This document shows positions 17,097 through 28,254 of a DNA stretch of 64,000 nucleotides, in pieces. The stretch is from Takakia lepidozioides (Eukaryota; Streptophyta; Takakiopsida; Takakiales; Takakiaceae). Where the stretch lies: contig CM060731.1 of NCBI GenBank assembly GCA_030704615.1, forward strand, positions 73,946,756 to 74,010,755, read 5' to 3'. The notes below the pieces were generated by a model. That model ran no database searches and was not told where the DNA came from. It saw only the letters and a program-made list of their open reading frames with translations. The translations under genes and the position numbers were made by a program. Each line of letters opens with the position of its first letter. Position 1 is the first letter of the stretch.

Positions 17097-18012
17097 TTGG
17101 TTTTGTGTGTGGCTGTCTGTGGCTTAGAGTTTCGAAACATTGAGCTTCTTTCGGTCCGTTATGGCGTATCGTGGAGAGTCCTCAGAAGATGTAGAAGAGG
17201 AGGCTCTTTCTTCAGAGGCAAAGGGCGAGGTCGCAGCTGGAGTTTCCAGCATGGCTGCTTTGAGGATACGTCCTCCTCATTTCCCTCTTTGCTAGGCAGA
17301 TGCCCTGTCCAAGTTAACTCTTCGGGCCCTGTCCAAGTTCATTCTCTGCCTGGGCCTGTGGATAATGTTTCTTGTCCAAACTCGGCGATCATGGTCGAGG
17401 AGGGAGACAAGGTCTGGCATCTAAACATGGATACTATCATGGGTCAAACCTCTAAGATGCAGAGTAGAGGAGTTCTACTGCATTTCCCTGATAAATTGAA
17501 AGATCGCAATTGGGTGCAAGAGTGGGTAATCGAGCATCTGGGGGCAATGGACAACGTTTTTTGTCTGCCAATGGGCAGAGGATTCTTTGTTGTGATGTTT
17601 GAGTCTCAGGTAGCTATGGCCAAGGCGTTGGCCTTCAATCCACACGTCTCGACACAAGGTGCACATTTCCACTAGGGACATAAGAATGGACTCCCTGAGA
17701 TCGGGGCTGGGTTTGGAGACTACTTAGGTTGTCTCAGTGTCTTTGATCCGGAAGCGAGTAACGCTATGGTGGCCGAGATGACAGGTTGGGGTCCTTTGTC
17801 GAACATCAGCCACATTGGAGACACTGGAGCTCCTAAAGATTGTGGTATTAATGCCTGAGTCGGCTGCAGTCCCAAAAGCGATCAAGTTGCCCTCCCTGGT
17901 TTGCCCTTTCATCTCTGTGGCAATGTTCGAGGAGCAACTTTGTATGGTTTGCCACGCCTGCAATGGTGTTGGGCATTTTAAGGCAGATTGCCTTGTGATT
18001 AAAAGGAAATGA
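17097..18012 (+). pseudogene. LINE (L1-type) ORF1: nucleic-acid-binding protein with zinc knuckle
   Basis: The frame from about 17380 reads EEGDKVWHLNMDTIMGQTS, then LKDRNWVQEWVIEHLGAMDN and MGRGFFVVMFESQVAMAKAL, the pattern of the DUF4283 domain of plant L1 ORF1 proteins. After stops and frame changes near 17675 and 17815 comes CHACNGVGHFKADC, a CCHC zinc knuckle (C-x2-C-x4-H-x4-C). ORF1 would coat LINE RNA for retrotransposition. Several disruptions make it inactive. It lies about 1.4 kb upstream of the ORF2 endonuclease remnant in the same orientation. Confidence 0.7.
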
Positions 18013-19375
18013 GAGGCCAATGAGGCGGAGCGTTCCTATGGTTCCGATGGTTCAAGTGTCAGTTCTTTTTCATTCTCCTCTTCTTAACATCTCCAAGTCT
18101 CCCCCCTCCCCAATGCTCACCCTGGCTATCATGCATCTAGCTGTCTCTTCTTCTTCTCCTGAGGGTCAGGCAAAAAAGAAACTATGTACTCCCAGCCTCT
18201 CTCCTGCAAGGGCTAGAGTAGAGTAGTTCGTAGAGATGGGAGTATAGTTTCCTCGGGGGCGGCTAAAGTAGCGCTTATTCATAATGCTACCCTTCCTCTA
18301 GTTTTCTCTATCGACCGGTATTGGGACTCACCCTCGGGCTTCAAAGATAACCTGGCAACAAGATGTCTTCGTCTTCATTTTTTCAATCATCTTTGCCTCG
18401 CTTCCAGCCCCGCCTTTGGTCCTAAGATGAGTAATGCAATTATCTCTCTAATTCCGATTGTTTATCGCTCTATCCCAGAGGGCCCAAAAATTCTGTTGAC
18501 AAACTCTTTGGTGGGTTTGGCCAATACTTGGGTCACACATGACGACTTGTTGGAGTTTTCAGATCCATCTCAGGAGGTGCAGTTGATCATGACAAAAATT
18601 CAGTCTCTTTTCTTGGCGGAGGTCACTTACCCATCTCTCCACTCTGGTTCCCAGACTCACTTTGGCTCTTACCTGACGGATAATTGCAAACATTCCTCTT
18701 TCTCAACCGTCCAAGTGTTGGTGGTCCTTGAGCACAAGGACGTTATGACTGATGACAGCTGGGGAGGTTGTTGGTCAAATGGTAGTGTTATCCCCAATGA
18801 CTTTGGAGCTAACATGGATTTTGAAGAGCGGGACTCGGCCACCTCAGCTTTGGTGGCTGTTTGTTTGATCATTCATGCCATCCTCGAGAAGAAGGAGCAA
18901 ACTCGCAGATCCTAAAAGGGTAAGCAAGTACTCGTGGATGATGGGTGTGAAGAGCTTAGCTCTCAGGGAGAAATTGGTGCTCATCTACCAAGGATGGTCT
19001 GCCCCCCTACCCCAAAGGGTTCTCCCCAAGCTTTGGTTCCATTTGGTCTACCTTCTCCCCTGGTAAAAATCTCCCCCCCCCTCCCCTTTCTTCTCTGGAG
19101 TCCTTGGTGGTCGAGATGCAGGCCAGTTCCAACAACCCTGTCAGTAGTGAGCCGTCAATTTTTTGTCCCTCCTTGCTGGCAAGTTAAGGTTGGAGTCACT
19201 TGGGTGGGCTTTCTGCGATTATCTCACAAGGCTGTGATCTCTTCCTCTCAATTTGTGTGGCTATCGGTTCTTCCACCACACGATAAACGAACTAAATTCG
19301 GGGCTTATATATACAGGCCATCTATTCAAGGAGATTCCTTGAGCCTGGATCCTATTCATCCTCCATGAATTTTAA
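18013..19375 (+). other. LINE interior between ORF1 and ORF2
   Basis: Open but unassignable sequence, probably ORF1 C-terminal and spacer of the L1 element. One frame at 18427-18915 is open for 162 codons without recognised motifs. Confidence 0.4.
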
Positions 19376-19906
19376 TACACACTCCTAGAATATAAGAGGG
19401 CTTGGCTCGGAGCCCTCGGTCCCAAAACGAACAAAAATCAAGAGATGGCTTCTTTCTATGTTATCCTCTTCCTCTATAATTCTTTTGCAAGAACATAAAC
19501 GTAATCAAAGCAAAATTGATAACCTGGGGAACTAGCTATGGCATGGCCAAACAACTTGGTGGAACCCTACCTCTAAAAGAACACGCGGGGGCACAGCCTG
19601 CTTTGTCAGTCATTCCATTCTTCCAAATATTTATTCCTATGAGATCTGGTGTCAAGGGAGGGTGCAATGCCTTTTTATTAACACCCCGAATGATGCTGGC
19701 TCTATAGGTTTGATCAATGTTTATGCCCCCAAATTCAGGTATTGATCAAGCTCAGGTCTGGAGTTTAATCAAAGATAAAATTCTGGTCTGCCCCTTGATA
19801 GATCATTGGATTTTAGCAAGTGATTTCCGACCAATATGTGGAACATAGACTTACTTTCAACACATATTGGCCTACGCTACCTAAGGCCCCAATCTACTTC
19901 AAACGA
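19376..19906 (+). pseudogene. LINE ORF2 endonuclease domain, truncated
   Basis: The reading NIRGLGSEPSVPKRTKI, then IILLQEHKRNQSKIDNLG, then RGGTACFVSH and GSIGLINVYAPKF follows the order of the APE-type endonuclease of L1 ORF2 (NIRGL, the QEHK/QETK catalytic acid block, NVYAP). Several stops and frame changes interrupt it. The sequence breaks at about 19907, where the terminal sequence of the methyltransferase-bearing gypsy element begins; no RT domain follows. Confidence 0.75.
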
Positions 19907-19982
19907 CGAGTGATGAGGTTATATATGCATGAGTTTATGCTTCAGATTTGTGAGCTCGTGCTTGTATTCTTCTTCTTTATCA
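19907..19982 (+). repeat. LTR-homologous segment at the left end of the methyltransferase gypsy element
   Basis: The 76 bases from GAGTGATGAGG to CTTCTTTATCA repeat 35756-35831 almost perfectly. They include TTATATATGCATGAG, a candidate TATA box. The left LTR therefore survives only from about this point; its true right border (U5 end) could lie further right, since the right-hand copy is broken at the same place. No clear primer-binding site was found. Confidence 0.7.
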
Positions 19983-20496
19983 CTCAAGAAATATCAGCTC
20001 GTATCTGTAAGTGCCAGATACGAGTTAGTTGTAGCACTTGTGGTTTTTGCTTGAGAATGAGAGAAACCAGGCTGTTATGCAAGGAGCACCGTGGAGCTCT
20101 TGGTTGTTAGAAGCGGAGGCGATGTGGGTTACGAGGTGGTAGACCTTGGCATTCGATCTTTAGCTTCAGAGATAAAAGCACCATGCTGCAGTGTACTTTG
20201 TGGAGTATGTTGAGATTGGGTTTCAATCTCGAGCTTCAGCATTGAGAGGGCTCTTGTCATGGCAAGAGCAGGGCTGAAACAGGAGCTAAGAGGTACGGCA
20301 AGACAATGGAATGTGCACCTAGGGTTTCAGAGCTTGGAAAAAGAGCTCTTGCACCACAAGAGGAGTGTCTTGTGGCTGGAAATGTAAGCCTTAGGGTTTC
20401 AGGAGCTTGGCAAAGGCTGTGGAGTGCTTAGTCTTATCTTAGAGAGCAGCAATGAGCCAAGGAGCCAAGATAGGGGCCTGATACCTCTTGTGTGAA

Positions 20497-20830
20497 GAGG
20501 TTGCATGTGTGGAGCATGTATTCAGCTCATTGAAGCTTCCATCTTCAAGTTGGAGGGCAAGCAAGGAAGAGGGAAGGGCTGACTTCCCTTATGTGAGAGC
20601 AATGCATGTGTGGAGCATGCTTTCAGCCTGTTGAAGGCTTGTACTTTCAGGTTTGGGAGTGCAAGAAAGGAAGCAAAGGGGCTGATTCTCTTGTGGTGAG
20701 AGTAGGGCATGTGTGGAGCATGCCTTCAGTCCATTGGGCTTTTGTTTTCAAGCTTTAGAGAGCTAGAATGGAAGGGCTAGGGCTGGTTCCCACTTGGGTG
20801 AAAGAAAAGCACTTGTAGGGCATATGTGAG
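20497..20830 (+). repeat. Three ~110-base tandem repeats in the gypsy leader
   Basis: Units share GCATGTGTGGAGCATG(C/T), then TTCAG-TT-AAG and a GGAAG-rich end, at about 20500, 20606 and 20709. They lie in the untranslated leader before gag. Confidence 0.7.
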
Positions 20831-21224
20831 GTGGGGTTTCAACCTCAAGCCTAGATAGAGCATGGCTCTTGAAGTGGCATGTAGGGGGCTGGAATAGGCT
20901 CTAAGACAGATGCTATGGCCAAGGAAAAGGCTTGAATGAGTGCTCACAAGGGCTGGAAACCAGCAAGGCTTGGTTGTTTGCCATTGAGTTTAGTGGCGTG
21001 TTTGGGGAGTCTAAGTGAGAAAGAAGGCTTGGTTTGTGGCAACCATCTTCCTCATGTCTTAGGGCTACTATTGGTGGTGTGTGGGAGCCGAAAGAGCAAG
21101 AATACCTTGCTGATTTTTTCACAGCCGCCATAGCTCGGTGCAAAGAAGCCTAGAGTCCAAGAGACACAAACCCTAGCTTGGCATGGCTAAACCCCTTGGA
21201 GAAATGGCTAAACTGTCATGAGTG

Positions 21225-21835
21225 GCCTGTGGGGCTGTGATGGGCCGTGACAGGCTGTGCCCTGTGGCCTATGGGGCTGTGACGGGCTGTGACGGGCTGT
21301 GATGGGCTGTGACAGGCTGTGGCGGGCTGTGCCCAGTGGCCTATGGGGCTGTGACGGGCTGTGACGGGCTGTTGTGAGCTGTGACAGGCTGTGCCCTCTG
21401 GCCTGTGGGGCTGTGACGGGTTGTGAGGGGCTGTGAGGGGCTGTGGCCTTTGGGGCTGTGACCCCTGTGACCTGTGTAGGGCTGTGACAGGTTGTGCCAT
21501 GTGGCCTGTGGGGCTGTGACGGGCTGTGAGGGGCTGTGACAGGCTGTGCCCTGTGGCCTGTGGGGCTGTGACGGGCTGTGACAGGCTGTGCCTGTGGCCT
21601 TTGGGGTTGTGATGGGCTGTGACAGGCTGTGACCTGTGGCCTTTGGGGCTGTGACGGGCTGTGGCAGGCTGCGGCCTGTGGGGCTGTGACCCTGGGACCT
21701 GTGTAGGGCTGTGACAGGCTGAGGCCTGTGTTGGGCTGTGACAGCTGTGACCAGTGAGCTGTGTGGGCCTGTGCTGGTCTGTGGTGGCCCGTGTTGACCT
21801 GTGGACGGCCTGTGCTGACTCGTGGATGCACTGGT
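21225..21835 (+). repeat. GGCTGTGACG minisatellite in the gypsy leader
   Basis: About 600 bases consist of variants of GGGCTGTGACGGGCTGTGAC and CAGGCTGTGCCCTGTGGCCT arranged in a higher-order pattern of roughly 60-90 bases. The minus strand is open in several frames with a repeating His-Ser-Pro-Ser-Gln-Pro translation, a by-product of the repeat rather than a gene. Confidence 0.85.
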
Positions 21836-22674
21836 GGACTGCCTAAGGACTGGCATGTGGTCTTGAAGGCCGAATTTTGAAGTTCGTGGAGGGCGGTTTG
21901 AGAAGTATCTTCATGATATTCCCATGGTCATGCAAGTGAGGGAAGAGAGGAGAGAAAGAGTGTTGGGATGAGGGCATGCTGGGGTTAGGCATTGCTTTAG
22001 CTTCTCTTCCTCGTAGTTTCCACCCTCTCATTAGGCCAAGACCTTTCCGTAGGTGGAGGCAAGAGTCAATCCGGGTTTGGGCTGGGGTGTCCTTGCAGGA
22101 GCAACACCGTGGAGTTGTTTTTGGTGTGGGGGAGTTGTCGTTCTGATTTCTTGTGTTTGGATCCCCTCCATACCTGCATGCTTGACTGTGCGTCATGCTA
22201 GTTTTGTGTGGGCGCTTGTTTTTATAGGTGATTGGTCCGGATTTGATCACCGGCCAGTCCTAGAGCATGCTGTCGATGGTGAGGCTGGGGTGATGACCAG
22301 CCAGACCATCATTGTTTCTCCTGTGGTGAGGTTGGAGGTGATGACCAGCCAACCATAGGAGTGCTTGCGGTGGATGCAGGTACAGGTGTAGGCTATGTTA
22401 GGAACTTAGTATTCCAAACCATAAGCCGCAACAGGTTCTCTACCTGGTTACCTTGTGGAGAGGGGGTTAGAGATATGTTCATGACCGGTTGAGTGTCAAC
22501 ACGGAGGTGCCACTAGTTGCTGGAGACAGTGCCGGTTCGAGCACTAGCGATACTAGTGGGTACACGAGACGAGGTGTGTGGTTTAGGCCACCTTCACCTC
22601 CTGTGTCTTCTACGGAAGGTTCTGATTCGGATTGTGAATCAGGAGGACTCATACCAGCGGTGTAAGTTGTTTCC

Positions 22675-24227
22675 TTGCCATTGTTGTGGGACACGATGGA
22701 GGAGATGTATGGAGCTACCAACGAGCCACAAAGGTACTCTGGGGCGGTGGGCACCATTGAGTTGGATGATTTTATCCAAGAGTTTGATAGTTGGTGTGAT
22801 TTGCAGCAAATGCGCAATCCACAACTATTTACGCCTTTCATGGCATGGAAGGGGCTATTTCAGCACCTTGAGGGGCCGCCTATGGATGATTACCATGAAT
22901 TCAGGCGGGGGCATGAGGTTGAGATCGAGGAGTGGAGGATGTACTGGTCACCCGATCTCCATCACTAGGGGCACTAGAGTCACGAGGGCAGTGGCTACAT
23001 CTGCTGCTGCACCGGCAGCTTTAGCAAGCAGCAGTGGGACTAGTAGGACTAGTGGTACCATAGCTACGACGTCCACCCAAGCCACTACTGTACCAACACC
23101 AGTACCCGTGCCTGCCTTCAACCCTGTTGTGGAGTTCTTCGAAGAGTTGAGAGGGAACTACCAAGGGGTGAGGACAGAGAAGTTGCGAAGCTTACAAGAG
23201 TTCCAACAGAAGCCTACTAAGAGCTTGAGGGAGGCTTTCACTCGCATGAGGCGCTTGATAAATGTAACCCAAAGGGTTACGGAAGCTCAGGCACTCCAAT
23301 TCTGGTATGGGATATTGGACAAGGAGCTGAGGAGAAGGGTGCGGGATGCAACTCTCCTACAAGCGGCCCAACCCACCTTAGCAAATGTGTTTTTGCTGGC
23401 AGAGCAGATAGAGCTCAACATGGTGGAGGAACGAGTGGTCATGGTGGGATTTGCTAAGGAGACACCACGGGGTAGTGGTGCTCCTAGCCAACCACTACCT
23501 GAACATGCTCAAGGCAATAAGGGGGCTCAGGTGAAGCTCAGGGAAGGGCAGAGAGGACCTCAGATGTAGGGGTCTCTCCCTTCATTTGCAGGCCAACAAC
23601 GGGCGGATGTGGTGTGTTGGACATGTGGAGGACCCCATGTCAAGAAGGATTGTCCAGAGGGAGGCAAAGGGCCGGCACATGCACAGCCTGCACAGTTGCA
23701 GTGTGGACATTGTGGCAAGCACAGGCATGGAGAGGCCCAGTGTTATGGTTTGCATCCCGGGCTGCGCCGAGGCCAGTTCCAAGGGAACAATGGTGGCCGG
23801 GGGCGAGGGGAGCAGCCCAAAGAGGACAAGGTGGCCAGGCACGGGGTGTAGGCCAAGGGCAAGCTCAACATAGCCAAGGACACGGAGGTCAGGGTGTTGA
23901 CCAAGGCATAGCCAACCGGCTTCAGCAGCTAGAGCAAAGGCTCGTTGCCATGGCTATAGCTCAGGTGGTACGGGCTCCAAGGCCGGATGGTCCACCTCCT
24001 GCTCCTGAGGGAGAAGATATGGGAGGCATGGGATTCATGTGCGGAGCAGCACTACCACTAGTGCAGGTGGAGTCTGCTGCAGCCGTGACTTAAGGAGCAG
24101 CACGAGTTCCTGAGCCACGAGGTGCAGAGGTGGAGTTGGATCCATAGCGTGGGGAGGCAAGCCATCAGGCTAGGCTCCCTCAGTCATTCACATTGGCGGA
24201 GACAGTGTCGACGCCATCCATGGCACC
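22675..24227 (+). pseudogene. Gag of the methyltransferase-bearing Ty3/gypsy element
   Basis: A start at 22675 gives MEEMYGATNEPQRYSGAVG and IQEFDSWCDLQQMRN. After a frame change near 22950 the capsid-like part continues with VVEFFEELRGNYQGVRTEKL, LQEFQQKPTKSLREAFTRMR and FWYGILDKELRRRVRDATLL, typical of Ty3/gypsy retrotransposon capsid. Two zinc knuckles follow at 23609-23750: CWTCGGPHVKKDC (one residue short in the loop) and CGHCGKHRHGEAQC. Gag would package element RNA. The frame is broken several times, and the coding strand is interrupted at 24228 by the Mutator-like element, resuming at 30804. Confidence 0.8.
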
Positions 24228-24529
24228 CCGGGGGGTGCACTCTTTATAAACTGTGCGTATCACGTGCGTTCGTCGCCTAATAAAAAAAACCCCTGTATAC
24301 GGGTCCTTGGATAATTTATACCCCCTCTGTACATACTTTTTGAAGATTATAAAATCCCCTCCTGTAAATATACAAAAATTTACAATTTTCGAAAAGTACC
24401 CCCTTCTGTATGTATATTCTCATTTTTCATCATTAAAAATAACCCTCCAATATGTATATGTATGTTTTTATATTATATCGAATTTATTCATTTAAAACAT
24501 AATAAAATCTAACAAATTAATTTAAAAAA

Positions 24530-25342
24530 TTATTTGCCTTTGATAAAGTTGTCAAAGACTTTTCGGTCATTTGCATCAAGAACATATGTGTTTGACTTGA
24601 CATTGTACTTTAAATATGCTAATGCGATAATGGAATCCAAATCAACCATCATGTTATCCGTCAAATCGTACGTATAGACCCCTCCTCGAATTTTTTGGTA
24701 CCATGCTAACCCAATCTCCATATGAGAAGGACGCTCCAATAAATCAACAGAATCCCTACATTCTACAAACCGCTTATTGATTTTCTTTCGCATTCTTTGA
24801 ACCCTGCCCAAATACCAAGTGCCTTTGGTTGCTCCTCTGCATGTTTTCCCTGGTCTACCTTTCCTATTTGTAGTTTGGATCGCAGTCTCCGCATCAACAA
24901 AAAATACAGCACAATCCGAACCCAATCCCAAGCCAGCAAAGGGTGTATCAGGGTCCATCCTCATCTTGGTAGACACTGGTGCCGGGTCCTCGCCTGGTCT
25001 GTCCTCATGCAAGATCGTAGAACCACTGGAAGATAGAGGTCTTTTCAATCCTTGGTCCCCATCATTTTGGTCTGAAATCTTAATGTGTACAGTATCCCCT
25101 TTCAGAACCATCCTCTCTTATTGCTTGGCTGAAAAGACACTACCCCCCATGGAAAGGAAATGAAATTTTGCTGAGACAAGCTCATCACCTATAATTTCTG
25201 CTCGGATGCATTTGTATGTGACACCTTGCATAGTGAACACAGAACCAAGCCTGTTTGGTGATGCATCTCCTCCAACAAGCAGGACTTTTACTTCCAACTC
25301 TTCTTCCATGATGAATTCACCTGCAAAATGCAATGAAAACAT
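24530..25342 (-). pseudogene. Unrecognised ORF carried by the Mutator-like element, one in-frame stop
   Basis: A single minus-strand frame of 271 codons contains one TAA at 25118-25120, between FLSMGGSVFSAKQ and MVLKGDTVHIKISD. A TGCAG acceptor just before GEFIMEEELEVKVLL (near 25321) suggests it is a 3' exon. The protein is mixed-charge, with KTCRGATKGTWYLGRVQRMR and a C-terminal part rich in Asp, Asn and Tyr (KIRGGVYTYDLTDNMMVDLD). I do not recognise the family. It could be part of the element's own transposition gene or a captured host fragment. Coding use looks genuine: long open frame in otherwise stop-rich AT sequence. Confidence 0.5.
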
Positions 25343-25465
25343 TTCAAATCAGACCTTGATAGACCAATAACAAAGCACCCGGGTTGGAAGGTTCCAAAGT
25401 CTTGTTTTATACAACCCTATAGGCTATCCAAGTAGGAACTACGTTCATAAGAGGATGAAATGTAT

Positions 25466-26189
25466 TGTCGCACACCTCAGTTCGGTAAACTCCCCTTCAA
25501 GTCATAGTTACTCGCTTGGATGCGCGCGCCTGACTCCCAACCTGGCCGTCGGGCCAACTTGGAGTTTCGGCTGCTCACCGGGACATAACGGTCCCCTTCC
25601 GCTTCCCTCTAAACCCTCCACCTATTTGGGACTAGGAGAATTCCCTTTGGTAGATGGCAGTCCGGAACAGCTCCCCACTCTTTGGTCGCTTTCCGGCTCG
25701 CTCGCTTACTCACTAGTTTTTGGTCACCAACGGGCTTGCACCGTTCTCGGGGTTACTACTCCCTATATATACTTCTGTAGCTGTCCGCGGGGGTTTCATA
25801 ACCAGCCATGCCATTTTATGGCGAACCACCACGAAAACCCTCGACTCCCGGTGGTGAGTCGCGGTGAGTCTTGGCCCACTCACCGCGGCCCCAATGGACC
25901 GTGATGAGTCCCAAGACTCCCCACGACTCCCACCTCGAGGTCTCCACCCCATGGTGAGTCCTATGCCACCCCCACTAAGTCCCACTAAGCTACCACCACC
26001 CCTTGTGGAGCCACCTCCACCGCAACCCGGTGTGCGGGGCTCCACCTAGTGAGCGCCTCCGCCTCCTTGAGTGCCTTGGGCACTCAAGGGTGCTTCAGCC
26101 CCCCATACCTATCGCTGCCGCTGCCCCCACCACAGGGGCAGCCCCTCATGTGTCCCGACCCCCTGCCCTCAAGGCAAAGGGCCGCGACA
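25466..26189 (-). mobile_element. Solo LTR of the chromovirus family, TSD TGTAT
   Basis: On the minus strand this 724-base segment begins TGTCGCGGCCCTTTGCC and ends GGTGTGCGACA, matching the two LTRs at 37215 and 42328 from end to end. A perfect 5-base target duplication TGTAT flanks it (25461-25465 and 26190-26194). No internal region remains, so it arose by recombination between LTRs. It lies inside the Mutator-like element. Confidence 0.93.
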
Positions 26190-26269
26190 TGTATACAGAA
26201 GCAAGTACCTGATTGATGAGTTTGATGTTGTTAATTTTTGCTGCTGCTATTGACCAAATGCTGCTACTT

Positions 26270-26995
26270 CCACTGCTGGTAGCCCTCTTGGGTGATCCTG
26301 AACCCACAGTCCATCCTTGCATCAGCGGCTAGCCCTCCCTCCACACTAACATATTTAAATACAAAGTTCTGTCAAACTCCCTACGATGTTGCATGAAGAA
26401 AGCTCACCTTATTGACAATATTGTCCCACCGCTGTGGATCAAATTTATAGAACTCCTGCCAGCGCTGTTCCTTGCTCCAAATCTGGCCCTCTTGGATGAT
26501 TTTGCACCCACGATCCTCTCCCTGCATCAACAGCTACCCCTCCCTCCACACTAACAATGCGTACATCATGCATCTGCAGCTACTACTGTGGCTTCCAGTT
26601 GACCATCTACCCATCCAGGTTTCTTGTAGCTATCATTCCACATGGAATCATAGGTAATCTGGAGCTTGGAATCCGCCATCTGGAAATCTAGGGACGACTC
26701 TGATAATAGGGAAAAACAGGCTGAAATGTGTTGAAGAAGATACCTTCATTAGCAGTCCCTTGTTCTATCTATTATCTTTTTTTAGGTACTGTCATGCTAC
26801 CACCTCGGCAGCAACTTGCAAAGTCACTCCAGAGCACAGCAGATCCACCCAACGAGCTAACTTACAGAATTCAATACATATGCTTCAGGGCTGAGTCTGA
26901 TGAGAGGGAAAAACGGGCTGAAACAGGTCAAACCAGAAAGTGCCCTCAGGCTGAAATACGTTGAAGAAGGTACCTTTCATCAGCAGTGCCTTGCT
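26270..26995. repeat. Two pairs of direct repeats inside the Mutator-like element
   Basis: The word CTACCCCTCCCTCCACACTAAC near 26530 (quoted in part: CCCTCCCTCCACACTAAC) recurs from 26330, and GGGAAAAACAGGCTGAAATG near 26707 recurs as GGGAAAAACGGGCTGAAACA near 26906. Spacing is about 200 bases each. No coding sense was found. Confidence 0.6.
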
Positions 26996-27119
26996 TTATC
27001 AATTGCACTGTTGCCGCTGCTGTTTCCAGTTGACCATCCACCCACATTGTCCCACCATTGACTGGGGTCAGAAAAGTGTCTCATTCCAAAGCTTCTCTTC
27101 ATCTCTGTGGTGCTATTGT

Positions 27120-27790
27120 AGGGTGACTTCAATGCCCAAGTGGGCAAAGGGCTCCATCAGGACGATATCATTGGGTCTTCTGGTGAGGACGAGCTGAATT
27201 CTAATGGCAGACGGTTAATTAACTGTCTGGAAGAGCTTCAGCTTTTGACCTTGATTAACAAGACAAGAGGTGACCAAGTGCAGTGGACTCGTGAGAAATC
27301 CCAAACTGGGAACGTTCCATTGTGGACTATATCATAATGGACAAAAATTTGTTCCCCCAGTGTGCCAATGTGTTGATCGACAGAACTGATATTGGTACCT
27401 CTGACCACTTTCTGGACTGAGATCAAAAGGTGTTTTCCAAGGCCAGAGTAGAAGAGATTCTCAAGGACCTGGACCTGGATCCGCAAGTCTTGACCTTGCT
27501 GGATAAATCAGACTTAGAGGCTGTAGTGTCCAAAGCCATGTCTATTGCCATGAGATTGTCTGATGAAAATGAAGTTAGGCATAAAACTTCCCTGAACTTG
27601 TTTCTAGTCAGTGACATGGGGGAGGACATCTTGGATGACCTCAAGGGTCCACCCACTCTCGGCACTAGACTGAAATTTAAACTCAGGGAAGGAAGCCTAC
27701 CTTTGAACATGAAACAGAAGCAGAGAGGAAAGGGGGAGTGCACTCTCCCAAGTGAACCTGCATCATTCAGTTGGCAAGACCGTGTCTGAA
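27120..27790 (+). pseudogene. LINE fragment: endonuclease end fused to C-terminal region (RT deleted)
   Basis: At 27121-27330 the frame reads GDFNAQVGKGLHQDDIIGSS and NGRRLINCLEELQLLTLINK, the GDFN block of an APE-type endonuclease. At 27430 it passes directly to VEEILKDLDLDPQVLTLLDK and LKFKLREGSLPLNMKQKQRG, the far C-terminal part of the same LINE as seen at 61.7 and 62.9 kb. The whole reverse transcriptase is missing, so this is an internally deleted copy. It ends abruptly before the CPLCG zinc finger. Confidence 0.75.
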
Positions 27791-28254
27791 AAATTGATCC
27801 ATTTGAAGACACCACGGTGCAGCTGAGCACAGCCTGACATGACAACAATTAAACATCATACTGAGACAAGAGAAGCAGTCAAGGACACAGTCATGCATAT
27901 GGCAGCAAGTGATCACCCTTCAAACATGATTGAAAACATACATGAGGTCAAAGGCAATAAGAAATCAGCAAAGGGTACTGCAGCTAACAGTTGGAGTGTC
28001 TTTAAAGACAAAGGGAAGAGAAAGAAACACTTCACTGGCAATGAGGGGAGGCTGTGGAAACGCCAAGAGGATGGCACAAATGATAGAAATAACAGGGCTG
28101 GGCAAAGGATCCTGCAGGAAGAAGAAAGGGTATGTCAGCATGGAAAGGACGTGCAGCTCATTCCAACAGAAAGGGGAACATTCGTGCAGTTAAGTACAAC
28201 AACCAATTGCCCTTCAATTATGGCTGGAATTTTCCAAAAGGCGAGGGATGATAA
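27791..28254. other. Unassigned stretch inside the Mutator-like element
   Basis: An open plus frame at 27839-28291 is Lys-, Glu- and Asn-rich with no recognisable motif. It could be non-coding DNA with low stop density. Confidence 0.3.

Noticed and set aside
21225-21835. CRISPR-like array
   Set aside because: Repeats are contiguous variants without unique spacers, and the DNA is eukaryotic.
21208-22250. Long open minus-strand frames rich in His-Ser-Pro-Gln
   Set aside because: They are the translation of the GGCTGTGACG minisatellite; several frames are open at once, as expected for a repeat, and there is no start context or domain.
25455-26212. Open frames within the chromovirus LTRs
   Set aside because: LTR sequence recurs at five sites with different frames open in each; it is regulatory sequence and not a gene.
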